Assembly: GCF_900291475.1 (NCBI RefSeq)
Contig: NZ_OLMM01000004.1
Coordinates: 428,118-492,117, forward strand
DNA length: 64,000 bases
Reading direction: 5' to 3'
From: Acidaminococcus hominis
GTDB taxonomy: Bacteria; Bacillota; Negativicutes; Acidaminococcales; Acidaminococcaceae
Under the pieces are notes generated by a model that saw nothing but the letters and a program-made list of their open reading frames with translations, was not told the origin of the DNA and made no database searches. Numbering within the stretch: the first letter of the stretch is position 1; each line of letters opens with the position of its first letter. Shown here in pieces: positions 15,796 to 24,291 of this stretch. A program made the translations under genes and the position numbers.

Positions 15796-16968
15796 CTAAT
15801 ATTTCCGGCCATACCATTTCAGGTACAGCCCCAGCGCTGCCAAAATGTCCAAAGCCAGGAATACATACACCCCGCGAAAACTGGTTAAGGGAATCAAAGG
15901 ACCTAGGATAAAGGGGCCAAATCCCGTTCCCAATTCGGACACGGCAATGTAGGTGGAAGAGGCGATTCCCAGCTTATGGGGCGGCAGCCCCCGAACGGCA
16001 ATAGCCCGGCCCAGGGTGGAAAAATTTCCGAAGCCAAAGCCAATAAAGACGGCGGACAGCAGCAGCATCCATTCCCAGCGGGCCTGGCTTAAAAGCAGCA
16101 TCCCCAGGGAGAAAACCAAAAACGTGGGGATAATCACATAGGCGCCCTTCCTGTCGTACAGCCGGCCCATGGGCGGCCGGGAAACAATAATCAAGATGGA
16201 ATACACCAGGAAAAACAGGCTTCCAGCGTGAACCAGATGAATCACCTTCACATAGGATGCCAGGAAACTGCTGAGTCCGGAATAGGCAAAGTACATTAAA
16301 ATGCTGATATAAGAAATGGGCAGGGCGCTTTTCTCAAAGAGTCCGGAAATCCCCTTGCCAAAATCCTTCAGTTTGGAAGGATCCACCGTCAAATCCGGAA
16401 TCTTGGCGGTCAGCAGAACCACAGCACTCAAGACTCCCAGTATCATACAAGCGTGGAGAATCATCTGGAAACTGTAGTTGGCGTACAGATACATCCCCAA
16501 CATGGGTCCTACCGCCATAGCCAGGGTGGTGCTCAGGGAAAAGAAACTGAGCCCTTCCCCCTGCCGTTCCGGAGGCAAAAGATTTACCACGATGGTTGCA
16601 ATGGCCGAGGTGGATACCCCCAGCCCCAGGCCGTGCAGCAGCCGCAGGGTAATAAAAAACGGAGCGTTGGTCACAAAATAGTACAGGGGTACCACCAGGA
16701 TGTAGAACAGACTCCCCCAGACCATCATCCGCTTCTTCCCCAGTTGTTCTATGTAGCGGCCGGTAAACAGCCGGGCCACCATGGCTGACAGCAGGAAGCA
16801 GCCTGCGGCAATCCCCGCCAGCCAGGGTGCTCCTCCCAAAATATCCATGGTGTAGGCTGCCGCCACCATCATTTGCAGATAAAAAATCCCGTACAGCAAA
16901 AAATTCAGTGCAGACAAAGCCATAAAGGGCCTTGTCATATAACTGGGTCTCCCCTTTTCATGTTCCAT
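15796..16968 (-). CDS. Major facilitator superfamily transporter
   Basis: 390 residues with about 12 hydrophobic helices. The MFS loop 2-3 signature appears as GRYIEQLGKKRMMVWG and the symmetric one as GRLYDRKGAY. The start is ATG at 16968 behind GGAGG. The general form resembles drug or metabolite exporters of the AraJ/YfcJ type. No substrate can be read from sequence or neighbours. It is upstream of the alcohol dehydrogenase on the same strand with a gap of about 115 bp and no terminator. Confidence 0.85.
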   Translation of the reverse strand: MEHEKGRPSYMTRPFMALSALNFLLYGIFYLQMMVAAAYTMDILGGAPWLAGIAAGCFLLSAMVARLFTGRYIEQLGKKRMMVWGSLFYILVVPLYYFVTNAPFFITLRLLHGLGLGVSTSAIATIVVNLLPPERQGEGLSFFSLSTTLAMAVGPMLGMYLYANYSFQMILHACMILGVLSAVVLLTAKIPDLTVDPSKLKDFGKGISGLFEKSALPISYISILMYFAYSGLSSFLASYVKVIHLVHAGSLFFLVYSILIIVSRPPMGRLYDRKGAYVIIPTFLVFSLGMLLLSQARWEWMLLLSAVFIGFGFGNFSTLGRAIAVRGLPPHKLGIASSTYIAVSELGTGFGPFILGPLIPLTSFRGVYVFLALDILAALGLYLKWYGRKY

Positions 16969-17051
16969 ACCATTTCCTCCTTCAGCTAAACACCCTCTTA
17001 CAATTATTATAAAGAAATGCCCTGAAAGAAACAATCTGAATTTTCTTAGCG

Positions 17052-17088
17052 AAAAAAAACACCCTGAACAGGAAATCCTGTCCAGGGT
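17052..17088 (-). terminator. Rho-independent terminator of ftsH
   Basis: ACCCTGGACAGG pairs with CCTGTTCAGGGT, followed by eight Ts on the minus strand, 12 bp past the ftsH stop. Confidence 0.9.
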
Positions 17089-17099
17089 ACGGTTCTTGC

Positions 17100-18977
17100 T
17101 TAGCTTTCTGTTGTGGCGGTGGTATCCACCGTTTCTGCTTCTGCCGGAGCATCCGGGTTGTTGCCGTTTAAGATGGCCATGAACTCGTCCCCGGTAATGG
17201 TTTCTTTCTTCAGCAGGTACTGGGCCAGCTCGTCCATTTTGGCCCGCCGGCTTTCCAGGATTTCCCGGGCTTCCTTATGGGCCTTCTTCACCAGCTGGAA
17301 CACGGCTTCGTCAATCTTGGCTGCGGTTTCCGGTGCGCAGGCCAGGGAGGTATCCCCGCTAAGATAGGCACTATTCACGGATTCCAGGGCAACCATATCG
17401 AACTCATCCGTCATGCCAAACCGGGTAATCATGGCCCGGGCCAGCTTGGTGGCCTGCTCAATATCGTTGGAGGCGCCGCTGGTTACCAGGTTGAACACCA
17501 CTTCTTCGGCGGACCGGCCGCCGGTCAGGGTAACAATCTTTTCGTACAATTCCTTCCGGCTCATGAGCACCTTTTCCTGGGTATCCACCTGCATGGTATA
17601 GCCCAGGGCTCCGGAAGTACGGGGGATAATGGTAATCTTGTGAACGGGGGCAGAATTTTTCTGGGAAGCTGCCACCAGGGCGTGGCCGATTTCGTGGTAG
17701 GCAATCACGTTCTTTTCGTCCTGGGAAATCACCGCACCCTTTCTCTGGGCCCCGGCAATAACCACTTCCACGGATTCTTCCAGGTCCTCCTGGGTCACTT
17801 CCGTCCGGCCCATCCGCACCGCCCTAAGGGCGGCTTCGTTGACAATGTTAGCCAGTTCAGCACCGGAGGCCCCGCTGGTAGCCAGAGCCACCGTGTGGAA
17901 GTCCACCTGGGGATCCATGCGTACATCGTGGGAATGGACCTTCAAAATAGCTTCCCGGCCCTGGAGGTCCGGCAATTCTACCGGTACCCGCCGGTCAAAA
18001 CGCCCCGGCCGCAATAGCGCCTTATCCAGCACTTCCGGCCGGTTGGTGGCGGCCAAAATGATGACGCCCTTGCTGCCGTCAAACCCATCCATTTCGGAAA
18101 GCAGCTGGTTCAGGGTCTGTTCCCGTTCATCATTGCTGCCAAATTGGCCGCTGTCACGCTTTTTGCCGATGGCATCAATTTCATCAATGAACACAATACA
18201 GGGAGCCTTTTCCTGGGCCTGCTTAAACAGGTCCCGAACCCGGGCGGCGCCCATGCCCACAAACATTTCAATGAACTCGGAGCCGGAAATGGAGAAGAAC
18301 GGTACCTTGGCTTCCCCAGCTACGGCCTTGGCCAAAAGGGTCTTACCAGTCCCAGGAGGTCCTACCAGCAATACGCCCTTGGGCATCACCGCACCAATGG
18401 CCGTGTACCGGGAGGGATTATGCAGGTAGTTGACGATTTCCTGGAGGGCTTCCTTGGCCTCGTCCTGGCCAGCCACATCCTTGAAGGTGGTGCCGGTCTG
18501 GGCTTCGATATACACCTTGGCGTTGCTTTTGCCAAAGCTCATCATATTGCCCCCGCCCATTTTGGGGCCCAAATACCGCATAATCAGCTGGCCGATTACC
18601 ATGAAAATCAGGAAGGGCAAAATCCAGTTGTTGAAGAACCGGGTAATGGGAGATTCTTCCTTAGGAATCACCTGGGAGAACTCCACCTTGGCCTTCACCA
18701 GCCGGCTCACCAGTTCCGGGTCGTCCACCCGGCCGGTAACGTAAATCTGTTCTTTTCCGTCCTGATTGCACAGCAGGGCAATCCTGTCCTTGGTGATTTC
18801 CACCTTGGAGGCCTTTCCCTCGTCCACCATGCTCAGAAAATTGGTATAGCTGACCTCATGCACCTGGGGTTTAAAAAACAGCGGGGTGATGATGGTATTG
18901 ATGATCAGGATGATCAAGATGGCAGCAATATAATAATATTGCTTGCTTTTATTGGGGTTGCGGTCGGATTCATTCAT
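17100..18977 (-). CDS. ftsH: ATP-dependent zinc metalloprotease FtsH
   Basis: A 625-residue membrane-anchored AAA+ protease. It has an N-terminal transmembrane helix ([19 protein letters not shown]), a short extracytoplasmic domain, and a second helix near 105-125. The ATPase carries GPPGTGKT and [13 protein letters not shown], with the second region of homology [20 protein letters not shown]. The zinc motif is HEIGH. It degrades misfolded and short-lived membrane or cytosolic proteins. ATG at 18977 is preferred, 10 nt after AGGA; a TTG 9 nt upstream is too close to that site. The gene is monocistronic here, without the tilS/hpt partners common in Bacillota. Confidence 0.97.
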   Translation of the reverse strand: MNESDRNPNKSKQYYYIAAILIILIINTIITPLFFKPQVHEVSYTNFLSMVDEGKASKVEITKDRIALLCNQDGKEQIYVTGRVDDPELVSRLVKAKVEFSQVIPKEESPITRFFNNWILPFLIFMVIGQLIMRYLGPKMGGGNMMSFGKSNAKVYIEAQTGTTFKDVAGQDEAKEALQEIVNYLHNPSRYTAIGAVMPKGVLLVGPPGTGKTLLAKAVAGEAKVPFFSISGSEFIEMFVGMGAARVRDLFKQAQEKAPCIVFIDEIDAIGKKRDSGQFGSNDEREQTLNQLLSEMDGFDGSKGVIILAATNRPEVLDKALLRPGRFDRRVPVELPDLQGREAILKVHSHDVRMDPQVDFHTVALATSGASGAELANIVNEAALRAVRMGRTEVTQEDLEESVEVVIAGAQRKGAVISQDEKNVIAYHEIGHALVAASQKNSAPVHKITIIPRTSGALGYTMQVDTQEKVLMSRKELYEKIVTLTGGRSAEEVVFNLVTSGASNDIEQATKLARAMITRFGMTDEFDMVALESVNSAYLSGDTSLACAPETAAKIDEAVFQLVKKAHKEAREILESRRAKMDELAQYLLKKETITGDEFMAILNGNNPDAPAEAETVDTTATTES

Positions 18978-19025
18978 CGCAATCAATTCCTTTCTGCCTG
19001 GTAATAGGAAACTTTGATAAGTTTT

Positions 19026-19054
19026 ATTATAGCACAGAACGGCCCCTTTGACAG
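19026..19054 (-). promoter_or_regulatory. Promoter of ftsH
   Basis: TATAAT (19026-19031, minus strand) is preceded at 17 bp by CTGTCA (19049-19054). The -10 is perfect and the -35 weak. Confidence 0.6.
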
Positions 19055-19084
19055 AACTGTACAGTCAGTTTGTACGAGAAGTGC

Positions 19085-19128
19085 AAAAAGAAGGAGCGGA
19101 GGAAAAGTTTTCTTCTCCTCCGCTCCTT
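19085..19128 (-). terminator. Terminator of the sugar-acid operon
   Basis: AAGGAGCGGAGGA pairs with TCCTCCGCTCCTT and is followed by a T-run on the minus strand, just past the pdxA-like gene. Confidence 0.85.
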
Positions 19129-19140
19129 GAAACTACCCAA

Positions 19141-20232
19141 TCAGGCTTGTTTTTTCCGGTGAATGCCCAGCTGGATGGCATAGGAAATGGCGTTTTCCAG
19201 GCTCAGCTCGTTGGCATTGCCGCTGCCTGCATGGCCAAAGCCGGTGCCGTGGTCCACACTGGCCCGGATAATGGGCAGGCCCAGGGTAATGTTGACCCCG
19301 GCCACTGCATCCCAGCGGCCCAGTTCATGGTTGTACACGAAGCCCTTGACCTTCAGGGGAATATGGCCCTGGTCATGGTACATGCAGACCACAATGTCGT
19401 ACCAGCCGCCCAGTGCCTTGGAGAACACTGTATCTGCCGGAGTGGGCTTGCCGTCCGGTATGCAGATGCCTTCTGCCATAGCTTCATCAATGGCGGGCTG
19501 GATTTCCTCGATTTCTTCCCGGCCAAACAGGCCCCCTTCCCCGCAGTGGGGGTTCAGACCAGCTACGGCGATTTTAGGTTTCTCAATACCCAAAGCCTTG
19601 CAGCCAGCATCGGCAATCCGGATGACTTCCAGCACCCGGGGTTTCTTTACCCGTTCAATGGCTTCCCGCAGGGAGACGTGGGTGGAAACGTGGACCACCC
19701 GCAGGTTATCGTGGGCCAGCATCATGGTGTAATGCTGGGTATGGGTATATTCGGCGTAGATTTCCGTGTGGCCGGAGTAATGGTACCCTGCCATATTGAT
19801 GGCTTCCTTGCTGAGGGCGTTGGTAACTGTAGCATCCACCTGATTCTTCATAGCCAGGTCGATGACCTTGATTACGTATTGGAAGGCAGCTTCCCCGCCC
19901 AGGGCGCAGGCCCCCACCCCAAAGGGAGCGGGTTTCCCGTCCTTTTCGTGCTGGGGAATTTGTTCCGGTTTCACCAGATCCAGACTGATCAGGTCAATGG
20001 TGCCATATTGGAACAGGGCATCCTTTACGTCTTTGATGGTATGGAGTTTCAGGGTAAAACCGCTGACCTTTTCCGCCACCTTTAAAGCGTATTCCATGCA
20101 GGACGCATCGCCTACCACCAGGGGACGGCATTGTTCATAGATTTTCAGGTCGTGCAGAGCTTTTACGGTAATTTCCGGGCCGTTGCCAAAAGGATCTCCC
20201 ATGGTAATGGCCACAATGGGTTTTTCTTGCAT
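19141..20232 (-). CDS. pdxA2: PdxA-family 4-phosphate dehydrogenase (PdxA2 type)
   Basis: A 363-residue NAD-dependent dehydrogenase of the PdxA family. It has ITMGDPFGNGPEI at the start, SGHTEIYAEYT, NPHCGEGGLFGREE, MYHDQGHIPLK with a metal-ligand His, and SVDHGTGFGHAGSGNAN. PdxA oxidises 4-phosphohydroxy-L-threonine in B6 synthesis. PdxA2 proteins next to DUF1537 kinases oxidise and decarboxylate D-threonate or D-erythronate 4-phosphate to DHAP. The gene abuts the DUF1537 gene (stop 20233, start 20232), which argues for the catabolic role. The exact acid sugar is not determined. Confidence 0.85.
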   Translation of the reverse strand: MQEKPIVAITMGDPFGNGPEITVKALHDLKIYEQCRPLVVGDASCMEYALKVAEKVSGFTLKLHTIKDVKDALFQYGTIDLISLDLVKPEQIPQHEKDGKPAPFGVGACALGGEAAFQYVIKVIDLAMKNQVDATVTNALSKEAINMAGYHYSGHTEIYAEYTHTQHYTMMLAHDNLRVVHVSTHVSLREAIERVKKPRVLEVIRIADAGCKALGIEKPKIAVAGLNPHCGEGGLFGREEIEEIQPAIDEAMAEGICIPDGKPTPADTVFSKALGGWYDIVVCMYHDQGHIPLKVKGFVYNHELGRWDAVAGVNITLGLPIIRASVDHGTGFGHAGSGNANELSLENAISYAIQLGIHRKKQA

Positions 20233-21495
20233 TTATTTTTCCTCCTTCGTCGTGGTTTGCAGGGTATCCAACAGCCGCAGAATCACATCCGGGTCTCCAA
20301 AACCCCCGGACTTGGAAATCAGCAGCTGGGTCTTGCCATCAAGCTGCACTGTGGACAGCACAGTGCCGGTAAACAATTCCCGAATAGGGGTAATCTCGTA
20401 GGTTCCCAGAGCCTGTACAAAGCCCATGAGAATGTCCCCTCCGGTTACCATCAGGGTAGTCCGGACCTGCCGGTCCAGCAAGCCCTTGATCAGGGCCCCC
20501 ATATCCTCCGGAATCCGGCTGCGCACATCGGACAGGTTCAGGCCCCGATCGGCGGCGTAGGCTTCCACCGGTTCTTCTCCGGGAATATCATTGGTATCCA
20601 CCAGGCACTGCCGGCCCTGTTTCAGCTGCTCCGCCAGGTCGTCCAAAAGCACGGCGCCGTCCGTGGTGGCAAAATACCCTGGGGTCAGGCTTTGGGCGAG
20701 TTTTAAGGGATAATACACCATCCTTCCACTGTCCACTGCCTGCTTTACCTGGGTGCGGGTAATGGGATTCACGCTGCCGCAGACCAGAAGAAACGCTTTT
20801 TCGGCCTTGGGCAGCGGCGGGCGCTTCCCGGTAATTTCCATCAGCCGGGCCAGCACCGAAGCAAAACCGGCACAGCCAGCCAGGACTTTTAAGCGTCCCA
20901 ACTTTTTCAGTTCCAGCCCCCGGTTCAGGATATCCTCCTGGGTCACGGCATCGTACACCTGGATGCCGGGCTGCTCCCCGGCCATTTCCCGAAGACCAAC
21001 GCTATGCACCGTAAAATCCGTCTGGGTATGGAGCACATCGGCTACTCGGGAATACTTCACCGGATCAAAGGGATCCTGGCCAAACACCGAGTCCGCCACG
21101 GGAACTCCCTTAATATAATGGATTCCGTCTACTGTAGTCCGCTCCGTTTTGGGATAAGCGGGAATAAAATGCAGCTGGGTACTGCCGCTAGCGTCCAGCA
21201 GAGCGCCCAATTCCGCGCCTACATTTCCCCGGAGGCCGGAGTCCGTCTTCTTATAGATGCAGGCCACCCCCAGGGCCACCGCCTGTTCCGTAATGGAACG
21301 GACCAGGTCCGCAGCCTGGGCGGGAGGAATATGCCGGGATTCCGTATCAATCACCAGGACCTGTACCTGGGGATCCAGGGCTTCCAAAGGATATTGGGGA
21401 TCCAGCACCACCCGGGTATTGGCCCCTTCATCTACAAATTGGATGCCGGTATCCAGGGCCCCCGTCAGATCATCGGCCAAAATCAATAGTTCCAT
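20233..21495 (-). CDS. Four-carbon acid sugar kinase (DUF1537 family)
   Basis: A 420-residue two-domain kinase. The N-terminal domain begins LLILADDLTGALDTG and contains KKTDSGLRGN (about 104). The C-terminal nucleotide-binding domain shows TGGDILMGF and SKSGGFGD near the end. The family phosphorylates D-threonate, D-erythronate or related acids at O4, giving the substrate of the PdxA2-type dehydrogenase encoded directly after it. The start is ATG after GAGGAG. The pair has its own promoter (21549-21577), so it can be expressed without the upstream dehydratase/permease genes. Confidence 0.88.
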   Translation of the reverse strand: MELLILADDLTGALDTGIQFVDEGANTRVVLDPQYPLEALDPQVQVLVIDTESRHIPPAQAADLVRSITEQAVALGVACIYKKTDSGLRGNVGAELGALLDASGSTQLHFIPAYPKTERTTVDGIHYIKGVPVADSVFGQDPFDPVKYSRVADVLHTQTDFTVHSVGLREMAGEQPGIQVYDAVTQEDILNRGLELKKLGRLKVLAGCAGFASVLARLMEITGKRPPLPKAEKAFLLVCGSVNPITRTQVKQAVDSGRMVYYPLKLAQSLTPGYFATTDGAVLLDDLAEQLKQGRQCLVDTNDIPGEEPVEAYAADRGLNLSDVRSRIPEDMGALIKGLLDRQVRTTLMVTGGDILMGFVQALGTYEITPIRELFTGTVLSTVQLDGKTQLLISKSGGFGDPDVILRLLDTLQTTTKEEK

Positions 21496-21548
21496 AGTTT
21501 CAGCTCCTCTTTTGTGCGCTTCCTTTGTTTGGAGTACTTGCTCTTCCT

Positions 21549-21577
21549 ATTGTAGGGGTTTTCTCCCCTTCGTGCAA
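21549..21577 (-). promoter_or_regulatory. Promoter of the DUF1537 kinase-pdxA2 pair
   Basis: TTGCAC (21572-21577), 17 bp, TACAAT (21549-21554) on the minus strand. It lies just beyond the upstream operon's terminator. Confidence 0.65.
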
Positions 21578-21606
21578 TCCTTTGCTCCCTTTTTGCCGGG
21601 TTACAA

Positions 21607-21647
21607 AGAAAAGGGGCTGTATCAACGAAACCTCTTGATACAGCCCC
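21607..21647 (-). terminator. Terminator after kdgT
   Basis: GGGGCTGTATCAA and TTGATACAGCCCC form a 13-bp perfect stem followed by TTTTCTTT on the minus strand. Confidence 0.9.
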
Positions 21648-21668
21648 AAGGCTTAGCCAGCCCTAGGC

Positions 21669-22626
21669 TTATTTGTAATCTTCCGGATGGGTTGCCATCT
21701 CATGCTTATGCAGCATAGTGACCAGCAGCGGGCACAGGAGAGCCGTGGTAATAATGGCGGCAGAAACCTGTACCGTAGCCGCATCGCTGAGAGCGGTGGA
21801 AATAACCCCAGCAGCAGCCACAGCCGCCGGCGTGCTGGCAGCGTTGCCTGCGGTGGTACCGATGGCGGCACCGACTTCGGCATGTTTGTAATGCATCAGT
21901 TTGTAGCCTGCGTACCCGGCAAGACCAGTGAGCACCGTGGAGGCAACCCCCAAAAGGATACCGGCAGGGCCGGCCTTCACAATGGAAGTCAGGGTCAGGC
22001 CAGCGCCCAGCGGGAAGGCAAAGAAAGGAATCAGCAGGCTGGCCCCCGGTTCACAGAACTTCTTGATATCCGGGTCCAGGTTGCCCAAAATGCAGCCTAC
22101 CACAATGGGGATTACGCAGCCAATCAGTACTTCAACAGGAACTGCATAGCCTGCAGCCCCCAGAGCCAGCAAAGTGAAGAAAGGACCATCGTTGATGGAC
22201 AGGATGGAAACAGCGCCTACGTCGGTGGCATCGCCGTATTCCCCAGCCAGAGCCGCATACAGGCCCCCGTTGGAGTTGGCAATGGCGGCAATAATGGCAA
22301 TGGGTGCCAGGCCAAAGATACCGGCTTCCCCAAAGGTATAGCTGACCGCTACCCCGATACCCATGCCCACCAACACCTTAATGGCCGTCAGCAAAACGCC
22401 TTTGGTCAGGGTGGTTCCGGCTTGCTTCACATCAATGGTTGTCCCCGTTACAGAACAGGAAAGCTGCCAAAAGCGGCATGGCGCCAGTTTTCCATAAGTA
22501 GGTAGTAAAGGTCCCTTTGAAGATTACCCAAAATTCAGGAACGCAGGTATTCACCAGGGCACCCAAGAGCAGCGGAACAATCATCAAACCGCCCGGACAT
22601 TTCTTTACAGTCTGTAATATTTTCAT
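21669..22626 (-). pseudogene. kdgT: 2-keto-3-deoxygluconate permease, frameshifted
   Basis: Two adjacent reading frames make one KdgT. 22432-22626 encodes the start (MKILQTVKKCPGGLMIVPLLLG up to AAFLFCNG, then a false stop). 21669-22430 plus a few upstream codons encodes the remainder from TIDVKQAGTTL. Removing one base from the C4 run at 22443-22446 (G4 on the coding strand) joins them into a continuous protein of about 318 residues with about 10 helices. The family imports 2-keto-3-deoxygluconate or similar acids with H+. The break may be real inactivation, a slippage-based switch or an assembly error. All neighbouring genes are intact. Confidence 0.8.
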
Positions 22627-22644
22627 AATAGCCCCCGTCCTTGC

Positions 22645-23811
22645 TTAGAATGTGCCAGATACTTTGTAGATACCAAACTCCCGGTGCCCCAGGGCTTCTG
22701 CCTTGGTCAGCTTGCCGTTGCAAACGTCCAGCAGCAGCTGGAAGGTTTCTTCACCGATATCTTTGATGGTTGCGCCTTCGGTAATGATCTTGCCAGCGTT
22801 CACATCAATGTTGTCCGGCATATTGTTGTAGGTATCCGTGTTGCCCGTAATCTTGATGACCGGAGCAATGGGGCTGCCCGTAGGCGTGCCGCGGCCGGTG
22901 GAGAATACAACTACCGTAGCGCCGCCGGCTACCATGCCGGTAATGGATTCAATATCCTGGCCCGGGGTATCCATGAAATACAGGCCTTTCTTTTCCAGAG
23001 GCAGCATTTCGGAATAATCCAGGGCGCCCATGAAGGGAGCTTCCGTCCCTGCTTTGTACATGCAGCCCAGGGATTTTTCTTCGATGGTGGACAGGCCGCC
23101 GGCTTTGTTGCCCGGAGTAGGTTGGCCGGTACGCAGATCTTCGCCCAGTTTCAGGGCCCGTTCTTCCACGTTATGCACCATGGTCAGGAATTTTTCCCGC
23201 TGATCCGCATCCACAAACCGTTTGGCCAGGATGTGTTCAGCCCCGATAACTTCAGTGGTTTCGCTGAGGATGCTGCTGCCGCCCAGGCTGCACAGCTTAT
23301 CGGACACATAGCCGATGGAGGGGTTGGAAGCCAGACCGCTGGTGGGGTCAGAACCGCCGCATTCCATGCCCAGAATGATTTCGCTGATGTCCCCTTCGGT
23401 CCGTACTTGGGTAGACAGTTTGGCAGCCATGGCGCAGGCAATTTCCCCGCCCCGGGAAATTGCTTTCAGGGTGCCGCCGCAGCCTTGAATGGTAATGGCG
23501 TCCACAGGTTTACCCGTAACGGCAATCCGTTTGGCCAGGTCATCAGCCTGAATACCGTCGCAGCCCAGACCTACCACCAGTACAGCGCCTACGTTGGCGT
23601 TCATGCCAAAGCCGGCCAAAGTGCGTTCGGTCTGTTCCTGGTCGGAACCGATCTGGCAGCAGCCATGTTCATTGCTTACATACACAGCGCCGGGTACCTG
23701 AGCTGCAATTTTGGCAGCCGTATCCGTAGCGCACACGGAGGTGGGCAGAATCAGCAGATGATTCCGTACGCCGAAAGTTCCATTTTCACGTCTATAGCCT
23801 AAAATTTTCAT
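22645..23811 (-). CDS. UxaA-family sugar-acid dehydratase, large (catalytic) subunit
   Basis: A 388-residue protein with the altronate/galactarate dehydratase catalytic domain. It has GYRRENGTFGVRNHLLILPT, NEHGCCQIG (about 47), IQGCGGT, MECGGSDPTSGLASNPS (about 150) and VVFSTGRGTPTGSPIAPVIK. Enzymes of this group remove water from aldonic or aldaric acids using Fe2+. The small SAF subunit is encoded 18 bp upstream, so the enzyme is split rather than fused. With KdgT and a C4 acid kinase/dehydrogenase nearby, the substrate is probably a sugar acid, but which one is not readable from sequence. Confidence 0.9.
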   Translation of the reverse strand: MKILGYRRENGTFGVRNHLLILPTSVCATDTAAKIAAQVPGAVYVSNEHGCCQIGSDQEQTERTLAGFGMNANVGAVLVVGLGCDGIQADDLAKRIAVTGKPVDAITIQGCGGTLKAISRGGEIACAMAAKLSTQVRTEGDISEIILGMECGGSDPTSGLASNPSIGYVSDKLCSLGGSSILSETTEVIGAEHILAKRFVDADQREKFLTMVHNVEERALKLGEDLRTGQPTPGNKAGGLSTIEEKSLGCMYKAGTEAPFMGALDYSEMLPLEKKGLYFMDTPGQDIESITGMVAGGATVVVFSTGRGTPTGSPIAPVIKITGNTDTYNNMPDNIDVNAGKIITEGATIKDIGEETFQLLLDVCNGKLTKAEALGHREFGIYKVSGTF

Positions 23812-23829
23812 GATAGCTCCCCCTGTTCC

Positions 23830-24108
23830 TTATGCCTTCAAGTCGCCGCGGCCGCGGGTGCTGGCCAGATTGTGTACGTGTACATAATCGCCAGGATGCA
23901 GATCCGTCAGGGCTTCCCCAATGATCTGGCCGTATTTGTAGCAGTACTCGTCTTTTTTGATTTCTGCTACTGCCATTTTGTGAAACTTGGGAATGTCGCT
24001 GGTGGCCGTGTACTCCTTGCCTTCAAACGTAATGGTTTCGCCCTTGGCAATGGGACGCAGGCAGGTGACCAAATTGTCCTTGCTGTTTACATGAATAACC
24101 GCATTCAT
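23830..24108 (-). CDS. UxaA-family dehydratase, small SAF-domain subunit
   Basis: A 92-residue SAF domain, equal to the N-terminal portion of fused UxaA proteins. It has a conserved DNLVTCLRPIAKGE segment and ends in GDYVHVHNLASTRGRGD, the family's terminal signature. It is thought to cap or gate the active site of the large subunit. First gene of the operon behind the promoter at 24156-24184. Confidence 0.88.
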   Translation of the reverse strand: MNAVIHVNSKDNLVTCLRPIAKGETITFEGKEYTATSDIPKFHKMAVAEIKKDEYCYKYGQIIGEALTDLHPGDYVHVHNLASTRGRGDLKA

Positions 24109-24155
24109 TCTGATACCCCCTCTGAATTCGGACCTTCGTCCGTTTTGACGTCTTT

Positions 24156-24184
24156 ATTGTAACAAGTGCAGGAAAATGGTTCAA
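24156..24184 (-). promoter_or_regulatory. Promoter of the dehydratase-kdgT operon, with a possible operator
   Basis: TTGAAC (24179-24184), 17 bp, TACAAT (24156-24161) on the minus strand. TGTAACA (24158-24164) overlaps the -10. Its reverse complement TGTTACA recurs at 24263-24269 just before the divergent regulator gene, suggesting a paired binding site. Confidence 0.65.
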
Positions 24185-24291
24185 GAATACAAAATCCAAA
24201 AATCGTTTAAATCTGAAACATATTTTTAAATTGTTCAGAACATTGTAATTTGCTTGTATATATGTTACATTATGAAACAGGAGGAATCCCT

